This document shows, one piece after another, positions 1 through 8,716 of a DNA stretch of 64,000 bases. Position numbers and translations under genes: made by a program. Under the pieces are notes generated by a model. It did not search any database, had not been told where the DNA came from, and worked only from the letters and a program-made list of their open reading frames with translations. Position 1 is the first letter of the stretch; the number at the start of each line of letters is the position of its first letter. This stretch comes from Meridianimarinicoccus marinus (GTDB lineage Bacteria; Pseudomonadota; Alphaproteobacteria; Rhodobacterales; Rhodobacteraceae): the NCBI RefSeq assembly GCF_040689105.1, contig NZ_JBFBVU010000015.1, positions 1 through 64,000 of the forward strand, written 5' to 3'.

Positions 1-2
1 TC

Positions 3-71
3 ACCCCGCTGCAACACGCCAAGGCGCGCGGCTTTGGCGAAATGGTGGACCGGCTGGAGCAGGACAACTGA
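3..71 (+). CDS. C-terminal end of a protein entering from the left, ankyrin-repeat-like
   Basis: An open frame enters from the left edge and stops with TGA at 69-71. The 22 visible residues begin TPLQHAKARGFGEM and resemble the second half of an ankyrin repeat (TPL-x-A-x-x-x-G pattern), which is often the last repeat of small bacterial ankyrin proteins. Only the tail is visible, so both the family and the function are tentative. It converges on the transporter operon that ends at 187. Confidence 0.45.
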   Translation, partial: TPLQHAKARGFGEMVDRLEQDN

Positions 72-81
72 TCCGCAAGTC

Positions 82-110
82 GGCGCCGAAGACGCGAGCG
101 TTTTGGCGCC
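82..110. terminator. possible hairpin between converging genes
   Basis: GGCGCC at 82-87 pairs with GGCGCC at 105-110, and ACGC at 92-95 pairs with GCGT at 98-101 around a two-base loop, with a bulge between the two helices. It lies 11 bases after the stop codon of the upstream partial gene. There is no long T-run, so the terminator call is weak. Confidence 0.3.
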
Positions 111-186
111 CTTCCACCCTCATTGCGTAGGTGTCGGATGCTCGGGAATGGGGTTTGTACGCGTGGCCCTGTTGGGCAACCCATCA

Positions 187-1155
187 TCAAATCTCTCCGG
201 CAAAATGGCACAGGACATCCGCGCCACCGATGGCACGGGGCGTGGGCCGAGTGTTGTGGCACAGCTCCGTTGCGTGCGGGCAGCGGGGTGCGAACTGGCA
301 GCCTTCGGGGTTGGGGGTCGCCTCGGTCGGCTTCGACTTCCCGCGCGACTTGCGCGCCCTTGGGTCCGGGATCGGGACAGAGGCCAGCAGCGCGCGGGTA
401 TAGGGGTGGCGGGGCGTCGCGAACAGGGTTTGCGTCCGTGCCAGTTCAACAATCCGCCCGCGATACATCACCGCGATCCGGTCGCAGAAATGTTCCACAA
501 CGGCAAGGTCATGCGCGATAAACACGTAGGTCAGATCGAAATCCGCCTGCAAGTCCATCAACAAGTTCAGCGTTTGCGCCTGAATAGACACATCCAGGGC
601 CGAGACCGCCTCATCCGCGATGATCAGCTCGGGCTGTGTGGCCAGGGCGCGGGCGATCCCCAGCCGCTGGCGCTGCCCCCCGGAAAAGGCGTTGGGATAG
701 CGCATCAGGAACTCGGGGCGCAGCCCGACCTGCAAGAGCAGCTCGGAAACGCGCTCTGCCAACACCTGCCCCTTCAAGCCTTCGGCCTGTTGCAGGCTTT
801 GGCCGATCAGGTCGATCACCCGCAGGCGCGGGTTGAGCGAGGACTGCGGATCCTGAAACACCATGCGAATGTCCCGCCAGATGTCGCGCAAGGCCTTCGC
901 GTCGATCTTGGTCAGCTCGACGCCGGAATGCCGCTTGCCGTTGAATTTCACCGATCCTGCAGAGGGTTTGAGGATCTGCATCAGGCAACGCCCCAGCGTG
1001 GTCTTTCCAGACCCGCTTTCGCCGACAATACCGAAGCTTTCGCCCCGAAGGACGTCGAACGAGACTCGATCTACCGCCCGCACGGGATGGGCCGCTTTTG
1101 ACCCGCCCCCGAAATGCATACCAAGGTCACGGACCTGCATCAGGGTCTCAGTCAT
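187..1155 (-). CDS. Oligopeptide-type ABC transporter ATP-binding protein (DppF/OppF family)
   Basis: Second ATPase of a peptide/opine/nickel-family importer; it hydrolyses ATP on the cytoplasmic face of the membrane. The 322 residues contain Walker A (GESGSGKTT), the signature SGGQRQRLGIARAL and Walker B (LIIADE). The C-terminal part has the cysteine-containing segment CQFAPRCPHA, typical of the oligopeptide ATPase C-terminal domain. The residue after the Walker B glutamate is Ala (ADEAVSALD) where Pro is usual, a mild oddity. The start at 1155 overlaps the stop of the DppD-like gene by 8 bases, so the two are probably translationally coupled. It is the last gene of the six-gene operon that begins with the dehydratase at 7576. 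Confidence 0.93.
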   Translation of the reverse strand: MTETLMQVRDLGMHFGGGSKAAHPVRAVDRVSFDVLRGESFGIVGESGSGKTTLGRCLMQILKPSAGSVKFNGKRHSGVELTKIDAKALRDIWRDIRMVFQDPQSSLNPRLRVIDLIGQSLQQAEGLKGQVLAERVSELLLQVGLRPEFLMRYPNAFSGGQRQRLGIARALATQPELIIADEAVSALDVSIQAQTLNLLMDLQADFDLTYVFIAHDLAVVEHFCDRIAVMYRGRIVELARTQTLFATPRHPYTRALLASVPIPDPRARKSRGKSKPTEATPNPEGCQFAPRCPHATELCHNTRPTPRAIGGADVLCHFAGEI

Positions 1156-2173
1156 CGGTCATCTCCGTAATGTGCAGAAAGCAGGCCGCTTGCGTTTCGC
1201 CTGCAGGCGTCAACACCGGCTCGCTCCGGTCGCAGATCCCGGCCATGGCGTGATCGCACCGCGTGCGGAAGGTGCAGCCCGACGGCCGCGCCAGCGGATG
1301 CGGAACCATGCCGCGAATGGCGGGAAGCCTGTCACGCCGCCCACCCCCCATGCGGGGCACGGATTCCAGAAGCGCGCGGGTGTAGGGATGCTGGGGGGCT
1401 TCGAAGATCGAGAAGACATCGCCCTTTTCCACCACCTTGCCCATGTACATCACGGCAACATCTCCGGCGACCTCGGCTACGACACCCAGATCGTGGGTGA
1501 TGAGCATGACCCCCATCTGCAGTTCTTCCTTCAACTCGGCGATCAGGTCGAGGATCTGCGCCTGTGTCGTGACGTCCAGCGCCGTTGTCGGCTCATCGGC
1601 GATCAGCAGACGCGGCTGGCACGATAGGGCCATGGCAATCATCGCCCTCTGCCGCATGCCGCCGGACAGTTCGAACGGATAGGAGTCGAACCGGCGCGCG
1701 GGCTGCGGAATGCCGACGCGGTCCAGCAGGTCGATGGCTATCTCCTTGGCCTCGGCCTTTGTCACCTTGCGGTGCAGCAGAATGGTTTCGGTGATCTGGC
1801 GCCCGATCTTCTGGATCGGCCCGAGCGAGGACATCGGTTCCTGAAAGATCATCGCGATGTCCTGACCGCGAATGTCGCGCAATTGCCGCGAGCCGTTGCG
1901 CGCGCGGGCCAGATCGACGCTTTGACCGGTGGCATTGTGATAAATGATCGAGCCGTCGACAATCTTGCCGGGCGCATCCACGATCCGCAGGATCGACCGC
2001 GCCATGATCGACTTGCCGCAACCGGACTCTCCCAGAATGCACAAGGTTCGGTTGGCAAAGATATCCAGATCGACCCCTTCGACAGCCTTGACCACGCCGT
2101 CATCGGTGAAGAAGTGGGTGCGCAGATTGCGGATCTCGACAAGCGGTTCAGTGGGCATGTGGGTCTGCGGCAT
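1148..2173 (-). CDS. Oligopeptide-type ABC transporter ATP-binding protein (DppD/OppD family)
   Basis: First ATPase of the same importer, 341 residues. Walker A is GESGCGKS, the signature is LSGGMRQRAMIAMAL and Walker B is LLIADEPTTALD. The C-terminal region carries the conserved CTFRTRCDHA segment seen in oligopeptide-type ATPases. The first ATG at 2173 overlaps the end of the upstream permease gene; an internal ATG at 2158 is an alternative. It should pair with the DppF-like subunit to drive the two permeases encoded at 2148-4282. Confidence 0.93.
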   Translation of the reverse strand: MPQTHMPTEPLVEIRNLRTHFFTDDGVVKAVEGVDLDIFANRTLCILGESGCGKSIMARSILRIVDAPGKIVDGSIIYHNATGQSVDLARARNGSRQLRDIRGQDIAMIFQEPMSSLGPIQKIGRQITETILLHRKVTKAEAKEIAIDLLDRVGIPQPARRFDSYPFELSGGMRQRAMIAMALSCQPRLLIADEPTTALDVTTQAQILDLIAELKEELQMGVMLITHDLGVVAEVAGDVAVMYMGKVVEKGDVFSIFEAPQHPYTRALLESVPRMGGGRRDRLPAIRGMVPHPLARPSGCTFRTRCDHAMAGICDRSEPVLTPAGETQAACFLHITEMTDD

Positions 2174-3302
2174 CGCGAAGTCCGTCCCCTAGAAAGTTGA
2201 GCGCCAGCACGGCCAAGACGATCACCGATCCCGGTGCGATCAGAAGCCAGGGTGCCTGAATGATGGTGCGGATGTTCTGCGCCTCTTTCAGCAGCGTCCC
2301 CCAGGACACGGTGGGCGGCTGCAACCCGATGCCGAGGAAGGACAGCGAGGTTTCGGCCAAGATCATCAACGGCACCGCCAATGTCAGCGAGGCGATGATG
2401 TGGCTGGAAAAGCTGGGCACCATGTGCAGGCGGATCACCTGCCAGTCGCTCAACCCGTCCAGCCGCGCGGCGGTGATGAAATCCTCCCCCCGAAGCGACA
2501 GGAACTTGCCCCTCACTTCGCGCGCCAGACTGGTCCATCCGATCATCGATACGATGATGGTCACCACGAAATAAGTGCGCAGCGGCGGCCAGTCCAGGGG
2601 GATCGCGGCGGCCAGTCCCATCCACAGCGGGATGGTGGGGATCGAGCGCAGGAATTCGATCAACCGCTGGATCGCATTGTCCACCCAGCCGCCGTAGTAG
2701 CCCGAAAGCCCGCCCAACGAGACCCCGATCACCAGCGACATGGCCACCCCGACAAGGCCGATGGACATCGAAACCCGCGTGCCCATGACGATGCGGCTGA
2801 AGATGTCGCGTCCCAGACGGTCGGCGCCCCAGAAATAGACGCGGTCCTTTGGGTTCACCGGACCGAAGAAATGCCGGTCCATCGGGATCACGCCCAGCAA
2901 GTGATAGTCGAAACCTTTAACGAAGAAGCCCAGCGGGATGACCTTGTCGGGATCCTCTGCGAAGGTACGGCGCCGTTCGACGGGGTCCAGGGTCAGTTTC
3001 AGACCCTTGGCATGCAGCAGCAACTGCCGCGATCCATCCTCACCTTCGACAAACATGTGAATGCTCATGGGCGGGGCAAAAGGCGCACGGCGGTTGGTTT
3101 GCTGAATGTCCGTCGTGGCCAGAAACTCTCCGAAAAGCGCCATCGCATAGATGAAGACCACGACCCAAAGGCTCAGATAGGCGACACGGTGACGGCGGAA
3201 CTTGCGCCACATCAACGCCCGCGGGCCCAGCAGATCGGGCATGGCCCCAGTGTCGTCGGGCTGCATTCCGCCATTGCCCAATTGTATTGTCTGATCGGTC
3301 AT
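2148..3302 (-). CDS. Oligopeptide-type ABC transporter permease (DppC family)
   Basis: Inner-membrane permease of 384 residues. I chose the ATG at 3302 because it forms an ATGA overlap with the stop of the upstream permease; longer readings are not homologous to anything. The first membrane segment (about residues 40-62) is followed by a loop of roughly 100 residues that is presumably periplasmic, before the WGADRLGRDIFSR motif and the remaining helices. The ATPase-contact EAA loop (EDFITAARLDG) is present. It is longer than a typical DppC of about 300 residues because of that loop, as in permeases that serve very large family 5 binding proteins. Confidence 0.92.
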   Translation of the reverse strand: MTDQTIQLGNGGMQPDDTGAMPDLLGPRALMWRKFRRHRVAYLSLWVVVFIYAMALFGEFLATTDIQQTNRRAPFAPPMSIHMFVEGEDGSRQLLLHAKGLKLTLDPVERRRTFAEDPDKVIPLGFFVKGFDYHLLGVIPMDRHFFGPVNPKDRVYFWGADRLGRDIFSRIVMGTRVSMSIGLVGVAMSLVIGVSLGGLSGYYGGWVDNAIQRLIEFLRSIPTIPLWMGLAAAIPLDWPPLRTYFVVTIIVSMIGWTSLAREVRGKFLSLRGEDFITAARLDGLSDWQVIRLHMVPSFSSHIIASLTLAVPLMILAETSLSFLGIGLQPPTVSWGTLLKEAQNIRTIIQAPWLLIAPGSVIVLAVLALNFLGDGLRDAADPHAH

Positions 3303-4282
3303 TGGTATCTGATCCTCGGGTCGATCCACGCCAGCAGCAGGTCTGAAATCAATGTGCCCAGCACCGTCAGCAGGCTGACGATCAGAATAAGCGACCCGGC
3401 CAGGTACATGTCCTGCACCAGCAGCGCGCGCAGCAGCATCGGGCCGGTGGTCGGCAAGTTCATCACCACGGCGACGATGATTTCCCCCGACACCAGCGTC
3501 GGCAGGATCCATCCGATGGTGGAAATGAAAGGGTTCAGCGCCACCCGCACCGGATAGCGCAGCAGAAGCTGAAACTCGGACATGCCCTTGGCCCGCGCGG
3601 TCACCACATAAGGCCGATACAACTCGTCCAGCAGGTTGGCGCGCATGATGCGGATAAGGGCCGCCGCGCCCGAGGTGCCGACCACGAATATCGGCATCCA
3701 GATGTGTTGCAGCAGATTGACCAGCTTGTCCCAGTTCCAGGGCTGGTCAAGGTATTCCGGGCTGACAAGTCCACCGACCGACTGGCCGAAGTACTTGAAC
3801 GCCACATACATCATCACCAGCGCCAGCAGGAAGTTGGGCACCGCCAACCCGATGAAGCCGAAGAAGGTCGCGGCGTAGTCGCCGAATGAATACTTTCGCA
3901 CCGCCGAATAGATGCCGATGGGCAGGGCCACGGCCCAGATGAACAGAAGCGTCAGCAGCGAGATCGCGAAGGTCCAGCCCAGCCGGTCCCAGATCAGATC
4001 GCCCACGGGCAGGTTCTTCTCAAAGGACAGGCCGAAATCACCATGCAGGACGATGCCGGAAATCCATTTCCAGTACTGAACGAAGAACGGCTGGCCCAAC
4101 CCGTAGCGTTCGCGCAGGGCCTCCATCGTGCCGGCATCAAGACCGCCGCTGTCGGACAGTTCGGCGGCTAGCGTGTCTAGGTAGTCACCGGGCGGTAATT
4201 GGATGATCAGGAAGGTGACGACCGACACCAACACGACCGTAGGGATCATGTAGAGCAGCCGACGATAGATGAAGCCTAGCAT
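3299..4282 (-). CDS. Oligopeptide-type ABC transporter permease (DppB family)
   Basis: Inner-membrane permease of 327 residues starting MLGFIYRRLLYMIP at 4282. It has the N-terminal helix and the DppB-type N-terminal domain, then a block of membrane helices and an EAA-type loop (YVVTARAKGMSEFQ). It sits between the binding-protein gene and the DppC-like gene and overlaps the latter by four bases. A strong stem-loop separates it from the upstream binding-protein gene. Confidence 0.92.
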   Translation of the reverse strand: MLGFIYRRLLYMIPTVVLVSVVTFLIIQLPPGDYLDTLAAELSDSGGLDAGTMEALRERYGLGQPFFVQYWKWISGIVLHGDFGLSFEKNLPVGDLIWDRLGWTFAISLLTLLFIWAVALPIGIYSAVRKYSFGDYAATFFGFIGLAVPNFLLALVMMYVAFKYFGQSVGGLVSPEYLDQPWNWDKLVNLLQHIWMPIFVVGTSGAAALIRIMRANLLDELYRPYVVTARAKGMSEFQLLLRYPVRVALNPFISTIGWILPTLVSGEIIVAVVMNLPTTGPMLLRALLVQDMYLAGSLILIVSLLTVLGTLISDLLLAWIDPRIRYQ

Positions 4283-4335
4283 CTTGGAACTTTCTGTCGA
4301 AGGGGGGATGCATGCGCCCGAGGGCGATGATTTGC

Positions 4336-4371
4336 GGCCGGTCCGGGCAGGGAGGAAGGCCCGGACCGGCC
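4336..4371 (-). promoter_or_regulatory. intercistronic stem-loop after binding-protein gene (system A)
   Basis: GGCCGGTCCGGGC at 4336-4348 is the exact inverted repeat of 4359-4371, with a 10-base loop. It lies between the binding-protein stop (4383) and the permease start (4282). No T-run follows in the direction of transcription, so it more likely protects or processes the mRNA than ends it completely. Confidence 0.75.
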
Positions 4372-4382
4372 TGCAGGCAGGC

Positions 4383-6323
4383 CTATGGCAGGGCCTTGCC
4401 GCCTTCGTAGAACATCTGGCTGACGTAGGGAGACGGGTACCAGAGTTGACCCGAGATCGGCAGCGGATCGGGCACGTTGCGAACGTTGTTGCGCGCCACG
4501 CCGAACGCGGGGTCGCTTTGCACAAGGCCGATCGTCAGGAACTGCTCCGTGGAAAGCTCCAGAAGCGCCTCCATTGCGGCCTTGCGGGACTCGGCATCCG
4601 GCGCGGCCTTGACCTCGTCGTATTGATCGAACAGCGCCTTGATGCTTTGCGGCGGCTCGACTCCGGTGGCCGGGTCAACGCCCCATTTGGCCCAGTCCGG
4701 CGCCCAGTAGACCGCCGTACCGAAGGGCAGGTAACACTCGGGCGAGGTATAGGCGTCGGACTGGCCGCCAGCGCAGTTCCAGATATAGGCGTCATGCTGC
4801 GCCGAGGAAGCCAGTTCCTGAAGGCGGGCGCGGTCGCTCATGCGGATCTGGAAATCCAGCCCCACATCGGCGGCGTAGATCGACACAAGCTCCATCACGT
4901 CGGGAAACTGCGCGCCGAACACATCGGCCACCATGAAGACAAGCGAGAACCGTTCACCATCGGGACCAAGGCGATAGCCGTCGTCGTCTTTTTCGGGAAG
5001 GACCTTGTCCAGGTATTCATTCGCCAGATCGGGGTCGAACGCGGTGAATTGCGTCGCCATCTTTTCATTGTACAGCGGCGAAACCGGCTGCGGCGAGGTC
5101 TGCATCGGCCGCCCGGAGCCCAGATAGATCAGGTCGATGATCTCTTGCCGGTTGACCGCATGGCTCAACCCGATGCGGAAATCTTTGTTGTTGACCACCT
5201 CGGCTTTGACCGGATCGGGGTTGTTCAGGTTCAGCATCAGGATCGCCCCGTTCGAGGGCAGATCGTTTGTGTCGAAGAACCGGTATTTTCCGCGCTCGGC
5301 ATTGTCGGTCAGGATCGCCCGGTTGGCGGGGCGGCCCAGATGGCGGTTCATATAGTCAATCTCGCCGTTGAAGGCCTTGAGCAGGATCGTTTCGGGGTCT
5401 TCGACCTGATCCCAGGTGATGGCGTCGAAATAGGGCAACTGGTTGCCGTCGGCGTCCACCTTCCAGAAATAGGGGTTGCGCTCGGCCACCAGCCGGTCGG
5501 AAGCGCCATAGGCATTCTTCAGCTTCCACGGGTGCAGCGTCGGCCGGTCCGGGTTCTGCCAGAACGCGGGCGTGTGCATGTGGCCGGCTTTCAGCGTGAA
5601 CAGGGAAATCCAGTCTTCGGCGGCGGGTTCCGCATCGATCAGCGCCTGAATGCCGTCCGGGTTATAGTCTGCATGGAACTGGGTCAGGTAATGTTTCGGG
5701 TAGTTCACCGGATAGTAGCCAAAACCATAGGCCAGGTTCGGAATGAACAACCCGTTGGGCGAGGCGAACTTGAACTCGACCGTGGTGTCATCGATCTTGG
5801 TGACGGTGACCGGGCCTTCTGGGCCGACGTAGATCGGGTGTTTGCTGGGCGTCAACCTCGGATCGGAAAAGACCTCGTACCAGAACATGATGTCATCGGC
5901 CGTAAACGGCGCCCCATCGGACCAGCGCATCCCGTCGCGCAGTTTGAAGGTGAAGGTGGTCGCGTCGTCGGACACCTCCCAGCCTTCGGCGATATTGGGC
6001 ATGATCTCGGTCCAGTCCACGCTCCAGCGGACAAGGTTCTCATGGCCGATCACCCGCACGATGTTGTGCTGATCGCCACCGCCAAGGATGGCGCGGCGCA
6101 AGGTGCCGCCGTATTCGCCGATCTCGTCGACCGTTTCGAACACCAGCGGGTTTTTCGGCAGACGCTCTTCCAGCGGCGGCAGTGCGCCGGATGCGACCAA
6201 CGGGTCGAACATCGGCGCCTGACCGTATTCATTGGCGATGCCAGACGTCGCCGTCATTGCCAAGATCCCCAGCATGGCAACTCCTCCCAAGAGCGCTTGC
6301 CGTGTAACTTTCAATGGACCCAT
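4383..6323 (-). CDS. ABC transporter substrate-binding protein, family 5 (peptide/oligosaccharide type)
   Basis: Periplasmic solute receptor of 646 residues. The start at 6323 is supported by an AGGAGG site just upstream and gives a signal peptide (KVTRQALLGG followed by a hydrophobic stretch and a cleavage region near NEYGQ). The body shows the SBP family 5 features GWEVSDDATTFTFKLRDGM and the later NPYFWKVDADGNQLPY. It is larger than DppA (about 535), like the large family 5 receptors. Some rhizobial family 5 receptors (AgpA) bind alpha-galactosides. Because the operon starts with a sugar-acid dehydratase, I infer a sugar or oligosaccharide ligand rather than a peptide. Confidence 0.88.
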   Translation of the reverse strand: MGPLKVTRQALLGGVAMLGILAMTATSGIANEYGQAPMFDPLVASGALPPLEERLPKNPLVFETVDEIGEYGGTLRRAILGGGDQHNIVRVIGHENLVRWSVDWTEIMPNIAEGWEVSDDATTFTFKLRDGMRWSDGAPFTADDIMFWYEVFSDPRLTPSKHPIYVGPEGPVTVTKIDDTTVEFKFASPNGLFIPNLAYGFGYYPVNYPKHYLTQFHADYNPDGIQALIDAEPAAEDWISLFTLKAGHMHTPAFWQNPDRPTLHPWKLKNAYGASDRLVAERNPYFWKVDADGNQLPYFDAITWDQVEDPETILLKAFNGEIDYMNRHLGRPANRAILTDNAERGKYRFFDTNDLPSNGAILMLNLNNPDPVKAEVVNNKDFRIGLSHAVNRQEIIDLIYLGSGRPMQTSPQPVSPLYNEKMATQFTAFDPDLANEYLDKVLPEKDDDGYRLGPDGERFSLVFMVADVFGAQFPDVMELVSIYAADVGLDFQIRMSDRARLQELASSAQHDAYIWNCAGGQSDAYTSPECYLPFGTAVYWAPDWAKWGVDPATGVEPPQSIKALFDQYDEVKAAPDAESRKAAMEALLELSTEQFLTIGLVQSDPAFGVARNNVRNVPDPLPISGQLWYPSPYVSQMFYEGGKALP

Positions 6324-6352
6324 GTTCTTGTCCTCCTCTGTTTTCGTGAAGC

Positions 6353-7576
6353 TCACCAGTTGGTGACGGATCCGTCCGGCTTGGTGAGATGCGGGCATTC
6401 CACATGTTCGGGCTTGCTGGCCCGGATCGCCTGTTCGTTCACCTCGACGCCCAGTCCGGGCGCGTCCGGGACGCGGTAGACCGGCCCGTCAAGCTCGACC
6501 TGAACCGGGAACAGTGCCGGGTCATGAAACCCAAGACTTTCAACCGGTGATTGCCGGGTCTCCAGCCAGGAAAAATTCGGAACGGCAGCGGACATGTGAA
6601 CGCTGGCGGCGGTGCAGATCGGCCCCAGCGGATTGTGTGGCATCAGATCGACGTAGTGGCGTTCGCTCCAGCCGGCGATCTTCATGGCTTCGGTGAAACC
6701 GCCGATGTTGCAGATATCCAGCCGCATGTATTGCGTGAGCCCCTGCTCAAGGAACGGCGCGGCCTGCCATTTCGAGGCAAATTCCTCGCCGACCGCGAAT
6801 GGAATGTCCGTCACTTTGCGCAAGTTGGCATAGGCTTCGGGGCTTTCCGAACGGATCGGTTCTTCCAGAAAATCCAGCGTGCCGGGCGGCAGCATGTTGC
6901 AGAAGCTGGCAATCTCGGCCGGTGAATAGCGGTGATGCAGATCGATCCCGAGGCACAGGTCGCGCCCGAAGGTCTCGCGCAGGGCGGCCAGCGTTTCGAC
7001 CGTACGCCCGAGCGAGGCCCGCGGATCGAACACCGTGTTGCCGTCGAATCCATCGGGATAGATGCGCACGCAGTCCCATCCACCCGCGACCAGTGTCTTG
7101 GTGTCCTGCAGGGACTGCTCGATCGAGGTGGCAAGGAAACTGGCGAAAGTCGGCACCACGTCGCGCTGTTTTCCGCCCAGAAGCTGGTACACCGGCACGC
7201 CAAGCCGCTTGCCCAGAAGATCGTGCAGCGCGATGTCGATGGCCGAGATTGCCGCCGTAAGCACGCGCCCGCCTTCGAAATACTGGCTGCGATAGGTCTG
7301 CTGCCAGATGCGGCCGATCTGGCGGGAATCCTTGCCGACAAGGAAACCTGCGAAGTCCCGAACCACCGCCGCCACCGCGGCTTCGCGCGATGACAGCCCG
7401 GACTCGCCCCAACCGATCAGCCCGTCGCCCGTCTCGACCCGGATCAGCAGTTGATTGCGACCACCGACCCGCGCGGGGATGGCCTCGATCGCGGCGATCG
7501 CCACGTCGGGCGACACGCGCACCATGGGCTGAACATAGGCCGGTTCGGCAAGGGCACTTGATGGGCTTGCGGGCAC
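6353..7576 (-). CDS. Enolase-superfamily acid-sugar dehydratase (mandelate racemase/galactonate dehydratase type)
   Basis: Predicted Mg-dependent cytoplasmic dehydratase turning a sugar acid into its 2-keto-3-deoxy form. With the GTG start at 7576 (GGAGG seven bases upstream) it has 407 residues; an ATG at 7618 has no ribosome-binding site. Metal ligands are visible as Asp212 (in LGIDLHHR), Glu238 (LEEPI) and Glu264 (VGEEF). His214 in the D-x-H motif and His314 (MPHNPLGP) are the probable acid/base residues, the arrangement of galactonate dehydratases. It is the first gene of the system A operon, 29 bases before the binding-protein gene. The exact substrate stereochemistry cannot be read from the sequence. 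Confidence 0.85.
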   Translation of the reverse strand: MPASPSSALAEPAYVQPMVRVSPDVAIAAIEAIPARVGGRNQLLIRVETGDGLIGWGESGLSSREAAVAAVVRDFAGFLVGKDSRQIGRIWQQTYRSQYFEGGRVLTAAISAIDIALHDLLGKRLGVPVYQLLGGKQRDVVPTFASFLATSIEQSLQDTKTLVAGGWDCVRIYPDGFDGNTVFDPRASLGRTVETLAALRETFGRDLCLGIDLHHRYSPAEIASFCNMLPPGTLDFLEEPIRSESPEAYANLRKVTDIPFAVGEEFASKWQAAPFLEQGLTQYMRLDICNIGGFTEAMKIAGWSERHYVDLMPHNPLGPICTAASVHMSAAVPNFSWLETRQSPVESLGFHDPALFPVQVELDGPVYRVPDAPGLGVEVNEQAIRASKPEHVECPHLTKPDGSVTNW

Positions 7577-7630
7577 GACGGCACCTCCAACTAGAATCGT
7601 CTCCCCACCACAGTACATGATATTCTATTT

Positions 7631-7642
7631 TCGTACATTATT
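7631..7642. promoter_or_regulatory. candidate GntR operator upstream of system A
   Basis: TCGTACATTATT lies 55 bases upstream of the chosen dehydratase start, in an AT-rich island. The same 12-mer occurs at 14524, and an 11/12 match occurs at 8689. A TAGAAT -10-like hexamer on the minus strand lies beside it. The GntR gene at 7912-8619 is the obvious candidate binder. Confidence 0.55.
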
Positions 7643-7911
7643 TATTTGGTTTCATGTTTGATATGGCTGGGCGCACGGCCAAACACAACGATGCACACCC
7701 AAAACTCCGACGTAATTTCTCTGACTTTTCTGCAGCTTACCGCCGAACATGGCAAAGCTGCGCGGCCACACCGGCCAGAAGCCTCGGCGTGCCACAGCTG
7801 CTTGACGTGACGGCCCACCAGGGAGCCATCCAAACTATCGGAAGAAAGCGAACCGGTTCCGCGGACCCATGGGCCGCTGGACTGAAGGGAAGAGCGGCCT
7901 AAAGGGCCGGA
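7643..7911. other. non-coding spacer
   Basis: Between the dehydratase promoter and the end of the GntR gene I see no convincing gene. Short open frames on both strands have no recognisable protein features. Confidence 0.5.
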
Positions 7912-8619
7912 TCATGCACTGCGATGCCGAGAGGCTCGGGTCTGCTCGATGCGAAGCTGATCGACGACATGACGCCCGGCATCGCCGATATGCTGGTTCA
8001 GTACCTTGACCGCGCGGTCCACGTCCTGCGCCTTGATCGCGTCGATCAGCGCCCGGTGTTCCCGCAGAATCGCTTCCTGACGGCCAATGGCAATGGGGAT
8101 CCGCGTGCTGATCGAGCCGAGAATTTCGCGGTGCTGTTTCCAGACCCCAAACGCAACGCGGTTGTAGTGCCGTTCGTACATGGTTTCATGGAAGGCGTGG
8201 TTCAGGTCCGTGTGGCGCGCCTTGTCCTTGAAGTTCAGGGCCTCAATCTCATCTTGGATGCGCTCCAGTTCAGCAATGTCTTCGGCGCTGGCGGTCTCGA
8301 CGAAGAGCTTCAGCAAATAGGGTTCCAGCTGATACCCCACCTCGGCCACGTCGCGGACGAAGTCCATGTCGATGGGCCGGACCCTCGCGCCCTGGTTCGG
8401 GGTGAACAGCACCAACCCCTCGCCGCGCAATTGCTGCAACGCTTCGCGCACCGGATTGGTCGAGGTGTTGTGCTGCTTGGCCAGTGCCGAGATTTTCAAC
8501 CGTTCGTTGGCCTCCAACGCCCCCGACAGGATGTCATGGCGGATGGCATCATAGATTGATGTGGAGGACGCCTCGGCATCCTTGTCTGCCGCGAGGGCGA
8601 TGGGACCGTTGTTGCTCAT
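7912..8619 (-). CDS. GntR-family transcriptional regulator, FCD subfamily
   Basis: DNA-binding regulator of 235 residues. The N-terminal winged helix-turn-helix spans about residues 20-85 (IYDAIRHDILSGAL, then TNPVREALQQLRGEGLV), and the C-terminal FCD ligand domain has conserved histidines in HTDLNHAFHETMYE and HREIL. Family members sense sugar acids and similar metabolites. It is divergent from the SMP-30 lactonase gene and adjacent to systems A and B. A shared 12-base motif in three nearby promoters suggests that it controls the dehydratase/transporter A operon, transporter B, sulfatase 1 and the lactonase. This regulon is inferred. Confidence 0.9.
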   Translation of the reverse strand: MSNNGPIALAADKDAEASSTSIYDAIRHDILSGALEANERLKISALAKQHNTSTNPVREALQQLRGEGLVLFTPNQGARVRPIDMDFVRDVAEVGYQLEPYLLKLFVETASAEDIAELERIQDEIEALNFKDKARHTDLNHAFHETMYERHYNRVAFGVWKQHREILGSISTRIPIAIGRQEAILREHRALIDAIKAQDVDRAVKVLNQHIGDAGRHVVDQLRIEQTRASRHRSA

Positions 8620-8688
8620 ACCGAACCGTTCACATGAGAATTGGAAGCGTCAAGACTTTCCGTTCTTCCGCCCATCATTTATACTATA

Positions 8689-8700
8689 TCATACATTATT
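8689..8700. promoter_or_regulatory. candidate GntR operator upstream of the lactonase
   Basis: TCATACATTATT differs by one base from the 12-mer at 7631 and 14524. It sits 16 bases before the lactonase start, between the divergent regulator and lactonase genes, so it could serve both. Confidence 0.45.
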
Positions 8701-8716
8701 TCCAGTGGAGAACGAT

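Noticed and set aside
4269..6479. Long plus-strand open frame (736 codons) over the family 5 receptor gene
   Set aside because: Arg/Gly/His-rich antisense shadow caused by GC-rich third positions; the minus strand has a convincing receptor with signal peptide and ribosome-binding site.
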